DNA of 64,000 nt, from NCBI GenBank assembly GCA_958349535.1, contig CATWDJ010000001.1, positions 124,001 through 188,000 of the forward strand, in the 5' to 3' direction. This DNA comes from Maccoyibacter sp900556645. GTDB taxonomy: Bacteria; Bacillota; Clostridia; Lachnospirales; Lachnospiraceae. A program made the position numbers and the translations under genes. Below are positions 49,961 through 60,132 of the stretch, one piece after another. The notes under the pieces are model-generated. The model was not told the origin of the DNA. It made no database searches and saw nothing but the letters and a program-made list of their open reading frames with translations. Position 1 is the first letter of the stretch. Each line of letters opens with the position of its first letter.

Positions 49961-50974
49961 CTATTTATAAATCTTAGTTTTCATGGTAAAGGTCAGGTGT
50001 TTAAATTTGTCGTCGGATACGATTTTGTTCAGACCTCTCACCACGGTTTCCTCCGGATTTTCACAGCAATTTACCCTGATACCGGTAATCTGTGTAAAAA
50101 GTTCATCCAGCTTGTGGATTTTGGAACTTCCGCCGGTAATATAAATTCCGGAGTGAATAATATCTTTTGCCAATTCAGGCGGGGTTTTTTCCAGAATCAT
50201 TTTGATGGAATTGCAGATGGAATTCAGGTTGTCCTTGATGGCATCATATACCACCGCCGCAGAAATCTCTTTTTCAATCGGAAGGCCGCTGACTAAATCT
50301 CTTCCCACAATAGTCATGCTGTTCTCTTCTCCCGGAATACCACATCCCAGTTCTTCCTTCAATGACATGGCGGTTTTTTGACCGATGACAAGGCTGTAGG
50401 TGCGTTTCAGATGAGAAATAATGGATTCGTCAATACGGTTTCCACCGAAATGAAGCAAATCGCTTAACACCAGTCCTCCCAGAGAAATTACGGAAATTTC
50501 CGTTGTATCGGCTCCAATATCTACCACCATAACGCCGGTAGGTTCATTGACATCCAAGTCTAATCCCACGGCATCTGCCAAAGGCTTTTCGCATAAAAGC
50601 ACATTCTTTGGTTTGGATTTGCTCTTATAAAACAAATCGTAAAAAGCTTTCTTTTCCACCTCTGTAATGTCAGTAGGAACAGCCACTACAAACTCCGCAC
50701 CTCTGACTTTTCCCTTGGCGTATTTTTCCAAAAATTCAAAAATCATAGTCTGCATATTGGCATAGTCAGCAATGACACCGTTTACCACCGGAAAGGTCAC
50801 ATTGATATTTTCCGGTGCTTTTTCATACATGGCGTAAGCAGCATCTCCGTATGCGTACATCTGATTCTTATTCACTACTGCGATTGTATTTTTTTCGTTT
50901 AAAACTTTGCCGGTTGCCTTGCAATATACCTTCATATTGCTGGTTCCCAAATCAATTCCGAATGTATTGCTCAT
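49961..50974 (-). CDS. MreB/Mbl-family actin-like protein
   Basis: 337-residue actin homologue that forms membrane filaments directing lateral wall growth. FGIDLGTSNMKVYCKATGKV is phosphate loop 1; VMVVDIGADTTEISVISLG is phosphate loop 2; IYITGGSSKIHKLDEL is the adenosine region. The start DLGTSN and several substitutions make it a divergent copy. It is the first gene of the mreBCD cluster, which supports the shape role. Which paralogue (MreB, Mbl or MreBH) cannot be told. Confidence 0.92.
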   Translation of the reverse strand: MSNTFGIDLGTSNMKVYCKATGKVLNEKNTIAVVNKNQMYAYGDAAYAMYEKAPENINVTFPVVNGVIADYANMQTMIFEFLEKYAKGKVRGAEFVVAVPTDITEVEKKAFYDLFYKSKSKPKNVLLCEKPLADAVGLDLDVNEPTGVMVVDIGADTTEISVISLGGLVLSDLLHFGGNRIDESIISHLKRTYSLVIGQKTAMSLKEELGCGIPGEENSMTIVGRDLVSGLPIEKEISAAVVYDAIKDNLNSICNSIKMILEKTPPELAKDIIHSGIYITGGSSKIHKLDELFTQITGIRVNCCENPEETVVRGLNKIVSDDKFKHLTFTMKTKIYK

Positions 50975-50991
50975 CGTATTCTCCCTTTTGA

Positions 50992-51681
50992 CTATATTTG
51001 TCCGTTTTCTCTAAAGCTGTAATAACAGTGATCTCCAATGATGATGTGATCTGCCAGTGGAATCTGCATATACTCTCCGCATTTTGCCAGAGTATCCGTT
51101 ACCCGGAAATCAGCAGGACTGGGATCAGGTTCACCGCTTGGATGATTGTGCAGCAGAATAATATATGCTGCGTTGTGTGTAATTGCCGTATAAAAAATCT
51201 CCCGTGGTGAGACTACAGAAGTACTGATACTCCCTATGGAAACAATCTGTTCCGTAATCAGTCTACCCTTGTTTGAGAAAAGACTAACCATTAAAATTTC
51301 TTTTGTTTCATGACACATCTGTTCCATATAATACGCTGCCACAGATGAGGCATTCTGTAAGGTCACCTGTTCTTTGGCGGAAAGACGGCTGAGTCGCTTG
51401 CAAAGCTCTGCAATGCATTTGAGCTGAATGGATTTTACCCTGCCGATTCCCGGAAGGCTCATCATCTCCTCCTTACTCATGGAGTATAGATTTAAAAGTC
51501 CACCGCCCTGATATCGCAGAAATTCTTCTGCCAATTCCACTGACTGTATTCCGTTGGTTCCGGTTCTTAAAATTACTGCCAGAAGTTCTGCGTCCGACAG
51601 GTATCCGGTTCCCCGCTCAAAACATTTCTCATAAGGTCTTTCCGTATCCGGCAAATCTTTTACAGTATGATGTTTTTTCAT
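50992..51681 (-). CDS. radC: RadC-family JAB-domain protein
   Basis: 229 residues from ATG 51681 (GGAAAGGA upstream; an ATG 27 bases earlier is weaker). An N-terminal helix-hairpin-helix-like part (LPGIGRVKSIQLKC) is followed by the MPN/JAB metalloprotease-like domain with HNHPSGEPDPSPADFRVTD. Once called a DNA repair gene, its actual role is unclear. Commonly located before mreB. Confidence 0.92.
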   Translation of the reverse strand: MKKHHTVKDLPDTERPYEKCFERGTGYLSDAELLAVILRTGTNGIQSVELAEEFLRYQGGGLLNLYSMSKEEMMSLPGIGRVKSIQLKCIAELCKRLSRLSAKEQVTLQNASSVAAYYMEQMCHETKEILMVSLFSNKGRLITEQIVSIGSISTSVVSPREIFYTAITHNAAYIILLHNHPSGEPDPSPADFRVTDTLAKCGEYMQIPLADHIIIGDHCYYSFRENGQI

Positions 51682-51751
51682 AGAATCCTTTCCACTCTCT
51701 CGGAACAAGAATTATGTAAACCCCAAAACTGTAAAACACATATAATTTATA

Positions 51752-53068
51752 TTAACACATCTTATCTTTGTCTACAAGATTTCTATCATAAAGTTTTTGT
51801 AAAGACATAAGGATACCTAATTTTGCATGATACCATGTTAAACCGCCCTGAAAATACACCGCGTAAGGGGGTTTTAGAGGTCCATCGGCACTTAATTCGA
51901 TGGAGGAGCCCTGTACAAAAGCTCCCGCTGCCATAATGACCTTTGCGTCGTATCCCGGCATATCCCAAGGTTCCGGGGTCACAAAGCTGTCCACCGGAGC
52001 CGCCGCCTGAATTCCTTCACAGAAAGCAATCAAACCTTCCGGTTTTCCAAAAGTCACTGCTTGAATGATATCGTGACGAGATTCATTGCCGTTTGGAATG
52101 ACATCAAATCCCAGCTTCTCGTAAATATTTGCCGCAAAGATGGCTCCTTTTAATGCACCTGCCGTTACCACCGGAGCTTGGAATAAACCCTGATAGAAAG
52201 ATTGGATGACTCCAAGGGAGGCTCCCACTTCTTTTCCCAGCCCCGGAGAAGTCAGCCGGTAAGCTGCATTTTCAATACATTCCTTTTTTCCTACAATGTA
52301 TCCGCCGATAGGTGCCAGACCGCCTCCGGCATTTTTAATGAGGGAACCTACAATCATGTCCGCTCCCACTTCCAACGGTTCCCGTTCTTCCACAAATTCT
52401 CCGTAGCAGTTATCCACCATGCAGATAACCTCCGGTTTGATTTCTTTGATAAAACGGATTAATTCGCCAATCCTCTCTACGGAAAGGGTTGGACGGGTCT
52501 GATAGCCTTTGGAGCGTTGAATAGTTACCAGCTTGGTCTTATCATTGATTGCCGCCCTGATTCCTTCAAAATCAAAGCTGCCATCCGGTAATAAATCTAC
52601 CTGACGGTAAGTAATTCCGTATTCTGCCAAAGAACCTTTGGAGGGACGGATACCGATGACCTCTTCTAACGTATCATAAGGCTTTCCCACAGGAGAAAGC
52701 AGTTCATCCCCCGGGCGAAGGTTAGACATCAGTGCAAGTGCCAGAGCATGGGTACCGCAGGTAATCTGGGGACGCACCAGAGCGTCTTCACCACGAAAAA
52801 CATCGGCATACACCTTTTCTAAAGTGTCCCTGCCTACATCGTCATAGCCGTAACCACTAGAGGTCTGGAAGCATTCCGCACTGACTCTGTTTTTTTGCAT
52901 GGCACGGATAACCTTTAGCTGATTGTATTCGGCTATGGTGTCAATGGCATCAAAGCGTTCCTTTAAAGAGGCTTCTATCTGATGACCAAAGGTATAGACC
53001 TTTTCTGAAATCCCCAGTTCTTCATACTGTTTTTTGATGGCATCCTCTGATATAGTTAATTGATTCAT
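51752..53068 (-). CDS. YnbB-type PLP-dependent enzyme (methionine gamma-lyase family)
   Basis: 438-residue fold type I PLP enzyme of the group annotated as aluminium resistance or methionine gamma-lyase family protein. Substrate-side marks: CFQTSSGYGYDDVGRDTLE, ITCGTHALALALMSNLRPG, and MVDNCYGEFVEEREP with the PLP lysine in GSLIKNAGGGLAPIGGY. The physiological substrate is unknown. Located next to miaA, a conserved neighbour in Firmicutes, whose stop it overlaps by four bases. Confidence 0.88.
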   Translation of the reverse strand: MNQLTISEDAIKKQYEELGISEKVYTFGHQIEASLKERFDAIDTIAEYNQLKVIRAMQKNRVSAECFQTSSGYGYDDVGRDTLEKVYADVFRGEDALVRPQITCGTHALALALMSNLRPGDELLSPVGKPYDTLEEVIGIRPSKGSLAEYGITYRQVDLLPDGSFDFEGIRAAINDKTKLVTIQRSKGYQTRPTLSVERIGELIRFIKEIKPEVICMVDNCYGEFVEEREPLEVGADMIVGSLIKNAGGGLAPIGGYIVGKKECIENAAYRLTSPGLGKEVGASLGVIQSFYQGLFQAPVVTAGALKGAIFAANIYEKLGFDVIPNGNESRHDIIQAVTFGKPEGLIAFCEGIQAAAPVDSFVTPEPWDMPGYDAKVIMAAGAFVQGSSIELSADGPLKPPYAVYFQGGLTWYHAKLGILMSLQKLYDRNLVDKDKMC

Positions 53069-54018
53069 AATATTCCTCTTTCCTGTAATACTGATATCAT
53101 ATAGTCCAGTATTTTTTCTTCGTCATAATCAAATTCCGGTTTTTCTATCCACAGAACCTCCCGTTCTCTGCGAAACCAGGTAAGCTGCCGTTTGGCAAAG
53201 TGTCTTGTGTCCCTTTTTAAGATATATACCGCTTCTTCCAAAGAGAGATTTCCCTCCAGATAATCTAAGATTTCTTTGTAACCCAATCCCTGCATGGAAA
53301 CGAAATCTTTGGTATATCCCATATCCTTTAAACGGCGTACCTCATCCAAAAGTCCGGCATCCAGCATCTTATCCACTCTGGCATCAATCCTGTGATAAAT
53401 TTTTTCCCGTTCATCATCCAGAACAAAATAGGCAAATTCATAAGGACTTTCCTTTTGTCGTTCTGCCTCGTTATGCTCCGATATTTTTTTGCCGGATTTA
53501 TGGTAAAATTCCAAAGCCCGGATGATTCGTTTTACATTATTGGGATGAATGGCTTTTGCGGAGGCCTCATCCACCTGTTCTAACATATGGTGCAGATATG
53601 CATTTCCCCGCTCCTTGGCCAGTGTTTCTAACTGGGTACGGTATGCCGTATCTTCTTTTTCTTCGGTAAAATCAATGTCATAGAGCAAGGCCTGAATATA
53701 AAATCCGGTGCCTCCCACCACAATAGGAATCTGGTGATTTGCATAGATTTCATTTAAGGCTTTTTTTGCATATTCTTGAAATTTTACCACATGAAATTCT
53801 TCATCCGGCATGAGAATATCAATGAGATAATGGGGAATCCCCTGCATTTCCTCCGGTTTTATCTTAGCAGCACCGATATCCATATGGCGGTACACCTGCA
53901 TGGAATCCGCAGAGATAATTGCTCCGTTGATTTTTTTTGCCAAAGCAATAGATAAATCCGATTTTCCCACTGCGGTGGGACCGCTTAATATAATCAATGG
54001 TTGTTTTTCTTTTCCCAT
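53065..54018 (-). CDS. miaA: tRNA dimethylallyltransferase
   Basis: Adds the isopentenyl group to A37 of tRNAs reading UNN codons. 317 residues from ATG 54018 (an ATG three codons earlier is possible). P-loop GPTAVGKSDL, the substrate loop SADSMQVYRHMDIGAAK and VVGGTGFYIQALLYDID are present, plus the C-terminal RQLTWFRRE tRNA-binding segment. It begins two bases after the mutL stop. Confidence 0.96.
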   Translation of the reverse strand: MGKEKQPLIILSGPTAVGKSDLSIALAKKINGAIISADSMQVYRHMDIGAAKIKPEEMQGIPHYLIDILMPDEEFHVVKFQEYAKKALNEIYANHQIPIVVGGTGFYIQALLYDIDFTEEKEDTAYRTQLETLAKERGNAYLHHMLEQVDEASAKAIHPNNVKRIIRALEFYHKSGKKISEHNEAERQKESPYEFAYFVLDDEREKIYHRIDARVDKMLDAGLLDEVRRLKDMGYTKDFVSMQGLGYKEILDYLEGNLSLEEAVYILKRDTRHFAKRQLTWFRREREVLWIEKPEFDYDEEKILDYMISVLQERGIL

Positions 54019-54019
54019 A

Positions 54020-55825
54020 TTACACAATCCTTTTAAACTTTTTCTCCAACTCGTATTTTGTCATGGAAATAATGGTGGGTCTGCCGTGGGGACATTGATA
54101 TGGATTCTCACATTCCAGCAGCTCGCCAATCAGATGATCCATTTCTGCCAAAGAAAGACGCTGATTTCCCTTTACAGCCGCTTTGCAGGACATGGAAGCA
54201 ACCTTTTCTAAAATGGCATCACTGGTTTTCAATCCGGTTTCTTCGGACAAATCATCCAGCATTTCCAAAAACAGATGCTTTTCGTTAATCTGATACAGAT
54301 TTGCCGGCACGGCACAAATGGAATATTCACTGCCGCCGAAGGATTCTATCTGATAGCCCAGACGTTGGAATTCCGGCAAAAACTTTTGGAGCAGTTCTTC
54401 TTCTCTCATGTTCAGACTAATAACCATAGGCGGTGAAATTTGTTGGGAATTAAATTCTTTTTCCCGGAAATTTCGCATCATCCGCTCAAACAACACCTTT
54501 TCATGGGCAGCGTGCTGGTCAATAATAAAGAGCTTTTCGTCAAATTCCACCAGCCAGTAAGTAGAAAACACCTGACCGATGATACGGTGCTTCGGTTTGG
54601 AAGCCTCCTCCAGAAAATGCTGCTCATAGACAGAACTCTCTTCTATTTTCAGCTGTTTTGGAGGTGCTGTAGTCTTCTGTTCCAGTTCACGGATTCTTAC
54701 TGTTTCAAAAGGCTCCGGTGGTTTCGGAACAGACGCCTTGCGTTGAACCGAAGACTCCGGTGATGGCTTTGGTAACGGCTTTGGCGAAGGTTTTAAAGGT
54801 TCTTCATTTTCCGTCAAAGTTACTTCCGGAATAAAGTCCCGATGGGTTAATCCCTCTGCCACCGTCTGTTGAATATTTTTGTAAATCTCCGGTCCGTTGT
54901 CAAAACGCAGTTCCATCTTGGTGGGATGCACATTTACATCCAAAAGCTCTGTATTCACAGTAATATTCAATACCGTAAAGGGATATTGGTGCTGCATTAA
55001 ATGATTTTTATAGGCATCCTCAATGGCTTTTGATATCAACTGACTTTTGATATAACGTCCATTGATGAAAAAAGTTTCAAAATTGCGGTTTCCACGGGAA
55101 ATAATCGGTTTTCCCAAAAAACCGTCAATGGAAATATTTTCGTAATTCTGATGGATTTCAATGAGATTTGCGGCAATATCCCTGCCGTAAATATGATAAA
55201 TAATCTCTTTTTGCTTTCCGTTACCGGAGGTGCTTAACTTGGTCTGACCGTTCACAATAAACCGGAAGGAAATATCCGGGTGGGAAAGAGCCAGATGTTC
55301 CATCAGAGAACTGATATGGGACGCCTCCGTCTGGGGTGTCTTTAAAAATTTCTGTCTCGCCGGAGTATTATAGAACAGGTTTCGTACCAGAAATGTGGTT
55401 CCGTTTGGAGCACCGATTTCTTCTAAGGATTTTTCCTCAGAGCCTTCGATAACATAGCGGCATCCCAAAAGAGCCTCCTGCGTCTTGGTAATCAGTTCCA
55501 CTTGGGAAACGGCGGCAATGCTGGAAAGAGCTTCTCCACGGAATCCCAAAGAGGTAACGGTAACTAAGTCCTCCACCGAACGAATTTTACTGGTGGAATG
55601 CCGCAGAAATGCCAATGCAATTTCTTCCTTTGGAATACCACAGCCATTGTCGGTAATACGGATAAAGGAAATACCGCCCTCTTTGATTTCCACAGTAATT
55701 GCCGTGGCTTGTGCATCTATGGCGTTTTCCACCAATTCTTTTACCACAGAAGCAGGGCGTTCCACCACTTCCCCTGCCGCTATCTTATCAATGGTTGATT
55801 GTTCTAACAGATGTATTTCCGCCAT
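54020..55825 (-). CDS. mutL: DNA mismatch repair protein MutL
   Basis: 601 residues. The GHKL ATPase domain has IAAGEVVERPASVVKELVEN, DNGCGIP and GFRGEALSSI. A Pro-rich linker (about 335-385) leads to the C-terminal nuclease domain with DQHAAHEKVLFE, CKAAVKGNQRL and CPHGRPT. The nuclease motifs fit the MutH-less type used by Firmicutes. Downstream of mutS. Confidence 0.96.
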   Translation of the reverse strand: MAEIHLLEQSTIDKIAAGEVVERPASVVKELVENAIDAQATAITVEIKEGGISFIRITDNGCGIPKEEIALAFLRHSTSKIRSVEDLVTVTSLGFRGEALSSIAAVSQVELITKTQEALLGCRYVIEGSEEKSLEEIGAPNGTTFLVRNLFYNTPARQKFLKTPQTEASHISSLMEHLALSHPDISFRFIVNGQTKLSTSGNGKQKEIIYHIYGRDIAANLIEIHQNYENISIDGFLGKPIISRGNRNFETFFINGRYIKSQLISKAIEDAYKNHLMQHQYPFTVLNITVNTELLDVNVHPTKMELRFDNGPEIYKNIQQTVAEGLTHRDFIPEVTLTENEEPLKPSPKPLPKPSPESSVQRKASVPKPPEPFETVRIRELEQKTTAPPKQLKIEESSVYEQHFLEEASKPKHRIIGQVFSTYWLVEFDEKLFIIDQHAAHEKVLFERMMRNFREKEFNSQQISPPMVISLNMREEELLQKFLPEFQRLGYQIESFGGSEYSICAVPANLYQINEKHLFLEMLDDLSEETGLKTSDAILEKVASMSCKAAVKGNQRLSLAEMDHLIGELLECENPYQCPHGRPTIISMTKYELEKKFKRIV

Positions 55826-55837
55826 GACTGCTCCTTT

Positions 55838-58525
55838 CTACCAACGGTTTTTCAGCTTGTTCTGTAATTCATATAATTTATTCAATGCTTCGATTGGGGT
55901 GAGATTTCCCACGTCCACTTCCTCTAATTCCCGAAGAATATCGTCATCTTTTACGGTGTCAAACAAAGACATCTGGGTCAAATCCACCTCGTCCAAATGC
56001 TGTTTTGGCTTTCTGGCGGTTTCGTTATTTACAGAGATTTTACGAGCCAAATCGGAAATCTCATTCTGGCTCAGTTCCTCTGCAATTTCTTTTGCCCGGT
56101 CAATGACAGTATCCGGTACGCCTGCCAGCTTTGCCACCTGAATGCCATAGCTTTTGTCCGCACCGCCTTTCACGATTTTTCTCAAAAATACGATATCGTC
56201 GCCCTTTTCCTTGACGGCAATGCAGTAATTATTTACGTTGTTTAATTTGCCTTCCAATTCCGTCAGTTCATGGTAATGGGTGGCAAAAAGTGTTTTTGCC
56301 CCAAGGAGTTTTGGATTGCTGATATATTCCACCACTGCCCATGCAATACTCAGACCGTCAAAGGTGGAGGTACCGCGTCCAATCTCATCTAAAATCAAGA
56401 GGCTGTCCGGGGTGGCATTCCTTAAAATATTGGCAACCTCTGTCATTTCCACCATAAAAGTACTCTGACCGGAGGCGAGGTCATCCGACGCACCTACTCG
56501 GGTAAAAATCCGGTCCACAATGCCGATATTTGCGGATTCTGCCGGAACAAAGCAGCCAATCTGTGCCATCAGTACAATCAAAGCACTCTGTCTCATGTAG
56601 GTAGATTTTCCTGCCATATTCGGTCCCGTAATAATGGAAATCCGCTGTTTGTTGTTGTCCAGATAGGTGTCATTGGAGATAAACATATGATTGGATATCA
56701 TTTTTTCCACCACCGGATGCCGGCCGTCTTTGATGTCGATGACCCCTGAGGTATTCAGCTTCGGACGGCAATAGTGGTTCTGCTCGGAAACTACTGCCAT
56801 GGAAGCAAAGACATCCAGCCGTGCCACCGCCTTAGCGGTGTGTTGGATTTTTACGACATCCTGAGCGATGCGTTCCCGAAGCTGACGGAAAAGTTCGTAT
56901 TCCAACTGTATCAGCTTGTCCTCCGCTCCCAGAATAATGTCCTCTAATTCTTTTAGTTCCGGTGTAATATAGCGTTCTGCATTTGTCAAAGTCTGTTTTC
57001 TGGTAAAATAATCCGGTACCATGTCTTTGAAGGAGTTGGTAACTTCCAGATAGTAACCAAAGACCTTGTTGTATTTGATTTTTAGGGTTTTAATTCCGGT
57101 TTTTTCCCGCTCTTTGGCTTCTAACTCCGCCAGCCATGTCTTTCCTTCGGTTTTGGCATGGCGAAGGCGGTCTACTTCTTCATGGTAGCCTTCTTTGACA
57201 ATGCCGCCTTCTTTGACAGCAATAGGCGGATCTTCTTCTATTGCGGAATCAATCATCCCATAAAGGTCTTCTAAGGTATCCATATCCTCCAGAATTCTTT
57301 TGAATTCTTCTGACTGAAACTCTAATAAAATATTGCGGATATGAGGCAGCATTCCGATGGAATTTTTAAAAGCTATCAAGTCTCTGGGATTGGCAGTCTG
57401 GTATGTAATCCGTGTCAAAAGCCGTTCCAAATCATAGACCGGATTCAGATATTCCCGCAACTCTTCCCTATCGATTCCCCGCTGATTCAACTCCTCAATG
57501 GCATCATAGCGGGCTTCAATCTCTTCCTTTTCCACCAAAGGCTGCTCCACAAAAGACCGAAGCATTCTGGCACCCATGGCGGTTTTGGTCTTATCCAGCA
57601 CCCACAGCAGAGAACCTCTTTTGGATTTTTCCCGCAAAGTCTCCACCAGTTCCAGATTTCTTCTGGTGGAACTGTCTAAAATCATAAATTTTCCTGTGGA
57701 ATAAGGTTGAATGGATGTCATATGGCTCAGAGAGTTTTTCTGAGTTTCATAGAGATATTTCATCAGGGCACCGGAAGCTAAAACGCCACAGTCGTAATCC
57801 CCCAGTCCAAGTCCCTCCAGTGAATTTACCCGGAAATGTTCTTTTAGGGTTCCAATACACATACTGTCATCAAAGTACCAGTTGTCCAACGGATTCATCA
57901 TAATTCCCATACGGTCTTTTAAGTCAGAGGTGTCCAATCCGCTCATGAATAACGCCTCATTACAGATAACTTCCGTAGGCATGAATTTATTGATTTCATC
58001 CAAAAGCTTTCGCTCGCTTTCCACCTCTGTGACAAAAAAATCTCCGGTGGTCACATCTGCTGTGGCTACACCGAAACGGTCTCCCAGGGCAACAATACAC
58101 ATAAGATAATTGTTTTTTCCCTCTTCCAAAGCCTGTTCATTGATATTCGTTCCGGGAGTTACCACACGGATAACCTCCCTCTTTACCATTCCTTTTGCCT
58201 GCTTCGGATCTTCCACCTGTTCGCAGATGGCAACCTTGTATCCTCTGGAAACCAGACGGTTTAAATAGCTCTCATAGGCATGAAAAGGGATTCCGCACAT
58301 AGGTGCCCGCTCTTCCATTCCGCAGCTTTTTCCCGTCAGGGTCAGCTCCAGTTCCTTTGCCACAATCTTGGCATCGTCAAAAAACATCTCGTAGAAATCT
58401 CCCAGACGATAAAACAGGATACAGTCCTTATATTCTTCTTTGGTTTGCAGATAGTGCTGCATCATCGGTGAATACTCTGCCACGTTTTTACTTCCTTCCG
58501 ATTTATCTTTATTTTTATGATTCAT
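55838..58525 (-). CDS. mutS: DNA mismatch recognition protein MutS
   Basis: 895 residues, the usual MutS1 size. Mismatch-binding motif FYRLGDFYEMFFDDA near residue 39-53; Walker A GPNMAGKSTYMRQ near 625; a signature ABC loop ASDDLASGQSTFMVEM and the DEIGRGTSTFDG Walker B region. It precedes mutL by 12 bp. The preceding gene overlaps its start by 11 bp. Confidence 0.97.
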   Translation of the reverse strand: MNHKNKDKSEGSKNVAEYSPMMQHYLQTKEEYKDCILFYRLGDFYEMFFDDAKIVAKELELTLTGKSCGMEERAPMCGIPFHAYESYLNRLVSRGYKVAICEQVEDPKQAKGMVKREVIRVVTPGTNINEQALEEGKNNYLMCIVALGDRFGVATADVTTGDFFVTEVESERKLLDEINKFMPTEVICNEALFMSGLDTSDLKDRMGIMMNPLDNWYFDDSMCIGTLKEHFRVNSLEGLGLGDYDCGVLASGALMKYLYETQKNSLSHMTSIQPYSTGKFMILDSSTRRNLELVETLREKSKRGSLLWVLDKTKTAMGARMLRSFVEQPLVEKEEIEARYDAIEELNQRGIDREELREYLNPVYDLERLLTRITYQTANPRDLIAFKNSIGMLPHIRNILLEFQSEEFKRILEDMDTLEDLYGMIDSAIEEDPPIAVKEGGIVKEGYHEEVDRLRHAKTEGKTWLAELEAKEREKTGIKTLKIKYNKVFGYYLEVTNSFKDMVPDYFTRKQTLTNAERYITPELKELEDIILGAEDKLIQLEYELFRQLRERIAQDVVKIQHTAKAVARLDVFASMAVVSEQNHYCRPKLNTSGVIDIKDGRHPVVEKMISNHMFISNDTYLDNNKQRISIITGPNMAGKSTYMRQSALIVLMAQIGCFVPAESANIGIVDRIFTRVGASDDLASGQSTFMVEMTEVANILRNATPDSLLILDEIGRGTSTFDGLSIAWAVVEYISNPKLLGAKTLFATHYHELTELEGKLNNVNNYCIAVKEKGDDIVFLRKIVKGGADKSYGIQVAKLAGVPDTVIDRAKEIAEELSQNEISDLARKISVNNETARKPKQHLDEVDLTQMSLFDTVKDDDILRELEEVDVGNLTPIEALNKLYELQNKLKNRW

Positions 58526-60113
58526 ACTGCGGATGATATCTGCCTGCGATAGCCTCCGCCACTTTCAGTCCATCCATTGCCGCGGACATGATTCCTCCGG
58601 CATAGCCGGCACCTTCTCCGCAGGGATAAACGCCACTGTAATTACTTTCAAATTGTTCATTCCTATGGATTCTTACCGGAGATGAGGTTCGGCTTTCAAT
58701 TCCTGAAAGAATCGCATCATAGCGGTTATACTCCGGAATATATTTTGAGAACTGTTCCATCCCCTGTATCCATGTTCCGGTCAGTTCAGGAGAGAGCATA
58801 TGGCTCATGTCCGCAAAGGTACAGCTTCCCTTAGTCATGCTTTTAAAGTCTCCGTAGGCAGTACTGGTTTTTCCTTGTATAAAATCTCCGTAAAGCTGCT
58901 GAGGAATCTTTCCGTTCCCCAATTCATAAGCTTTTTTCTCTAAATCCCGCTGAAATTCCACTCCGGCAAGAGGTCCTTTGGAGCCAAAGTCCTTGGGAGT
59001 CACGGAGACAATAATCGCACTGTTGGCGTTCCCGCTGCCACGGTCATGATAACTCATACCGTTAACTGCCAGCCGTCCATCCTCCGAAGAGGCATTGACC
59101 ACATAGCCTCCCGGACACATACAAAAGGAATAGACGCCTCTGCCATTTTCAAAATTAGAGGTCAGCTTGTAGGCTGCCGGTTTTAAATACTTCATGTCTG
59201 CATCATGGTATTGATGTCTGTTTATCATTTCCTGTGGATGCTCTACCCGAAATCCCACAGCAAAAGACTTTGCCTCCATGGAAAAGCCACAGTCCTTCAG
59301 ATGATAAAAGGTATCTCTGGCACTGTGACCGATGGCTAATACCGCCACATCCGCAGGAATGATTTCTCCACCGTTCACTTCTATGCCGGTAAGACTATCC
59401 TGTTTGATTTCAAATCCGGTTACCTGCCGGGAAAAATAGAAGGTACCGCCCAGCCGCAGAATCTCCTGCCGCAGGTTGGCAATCACATCACAGAGGACAT
59501 CCGTCCCGATATGGGGTTTGTTCACATAGAGAATTTCAGAATCCGCTCCAAACTTCGCAAAGGTTTCCAACACCATCCGGTTCCTTCCCAGAGGGTCCTT
59601 TACCAAGGTGTTCAGTTTTCCGTCGGAAAAGGTTCCGGCACCGCCCTCACCAAACTGCACATTGGAGGATGGTTCCAACACTCCGGTTTCCCAGAACCGA
59701 GTAACATCCTCTTTCCGTTCCTCTACACACTTTCCCCGTTCCAAAACCAGAGGTTCAAAGCCTGCCTTTGCCAAAGCATAGGCACAAAAAAGCCCCGCCG
59801 GACCCGCACCGATAATTACCGGACGTTTTTTCAGAGGCTGGGAACCGTTTTTTGGGAAATGATATGCCTTTTGGGATGCCGACATAATGTTCCGGCTGCG
59901 GTTTTTCTTAAGCAGAGAAGTCTCCTGTTCTACTTCAATATCCACGGTGTAGACATAGGAAAGCTGATTTTTTTGTCTGGCATCCAAAGACTGCTTTACA
60001 ATCTCCATGGTTCGGATTTTCTCCGGCTTGATACCGCATACTTTCGCTGTTTTCTTTAAAATATCCTGTTTGTCATGTTTTAAAGGTACCTTGACCTGTT
60101 GTACTCGTATCAT
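58515..60113 (-). CDS. FAD-dependent oxidoreductase of the large-insert family
   Basis: 532 residues from ATG 60113, which gives MIRVQQVKVPL, rather than the in-frame ATG about 100 bases upstream. N-terminal region (about 1-100) precedes the Rossmann motif VIIGAGPAGLFCAYALAKAG. EGGAGTFSDGKLNT is a family mark. The C-terminus has GEGAGYAGGIMSAAMDGLK. It is the uncharacterised NAD(P)/FAD-dependent oxidoreductase group; the substrate is not known. Its end overlaps mutS by 11 bp. Confidence 0.85.
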   Translation of the reverse strand: MIRVQQVKVPLKHDKQDILKKTAKVCGIKPEKIRTMEIVKQSLDARQKNQLSYVYTVDIEVEQETSLLKKNRSRNIMSASQKAYHFPKNGSQPLKKRPVIIGAGPAGLFCAYALAKAGFEPLVLERGKCVEERKEDVTRFWETGVLEPSSNVQFGEGGAGTFSDGKLNTLVKDPLGRNRMVLETFAKFGADSEILYVNKPHIGTDVLCDVIANLRQEILRLGGTFYFSRQVTGFEIKQDSLTGIEVNGGEIIPADVAVLAIGHSARDTFYHLKDCGFSMEAKSFAVGFRVEHPQEMINRHQYHDADMKYLKPAAYKLTSNFENGRGVYSFCMCPGGYVVNASSEDGRLAVNGMSYHDRGSGNANSAIIVSVTPKDFGSKGPLAGVEFQRDLEKKAYELGNGKIPQQLYGDFIQGKTSTAYGDFKSMTKGSCTFADMSHMLSPELTGTWIQGMEQFSKYIPEYNRYDAILSGIESRTSSPVRIHRNEQFESNYSGVYPCGEGAGYAGGIMSAAMDGLKVAEAIAGRYHPQYES

Positions 60114-60132
60114 AATTACTGCCTTGTTTGAT

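Noticed and set aside
54020..55825. Several long plus-strand frames opposite mutL and mutS
   Set aside because: Shadow frames of well-conserved genes without start signals.
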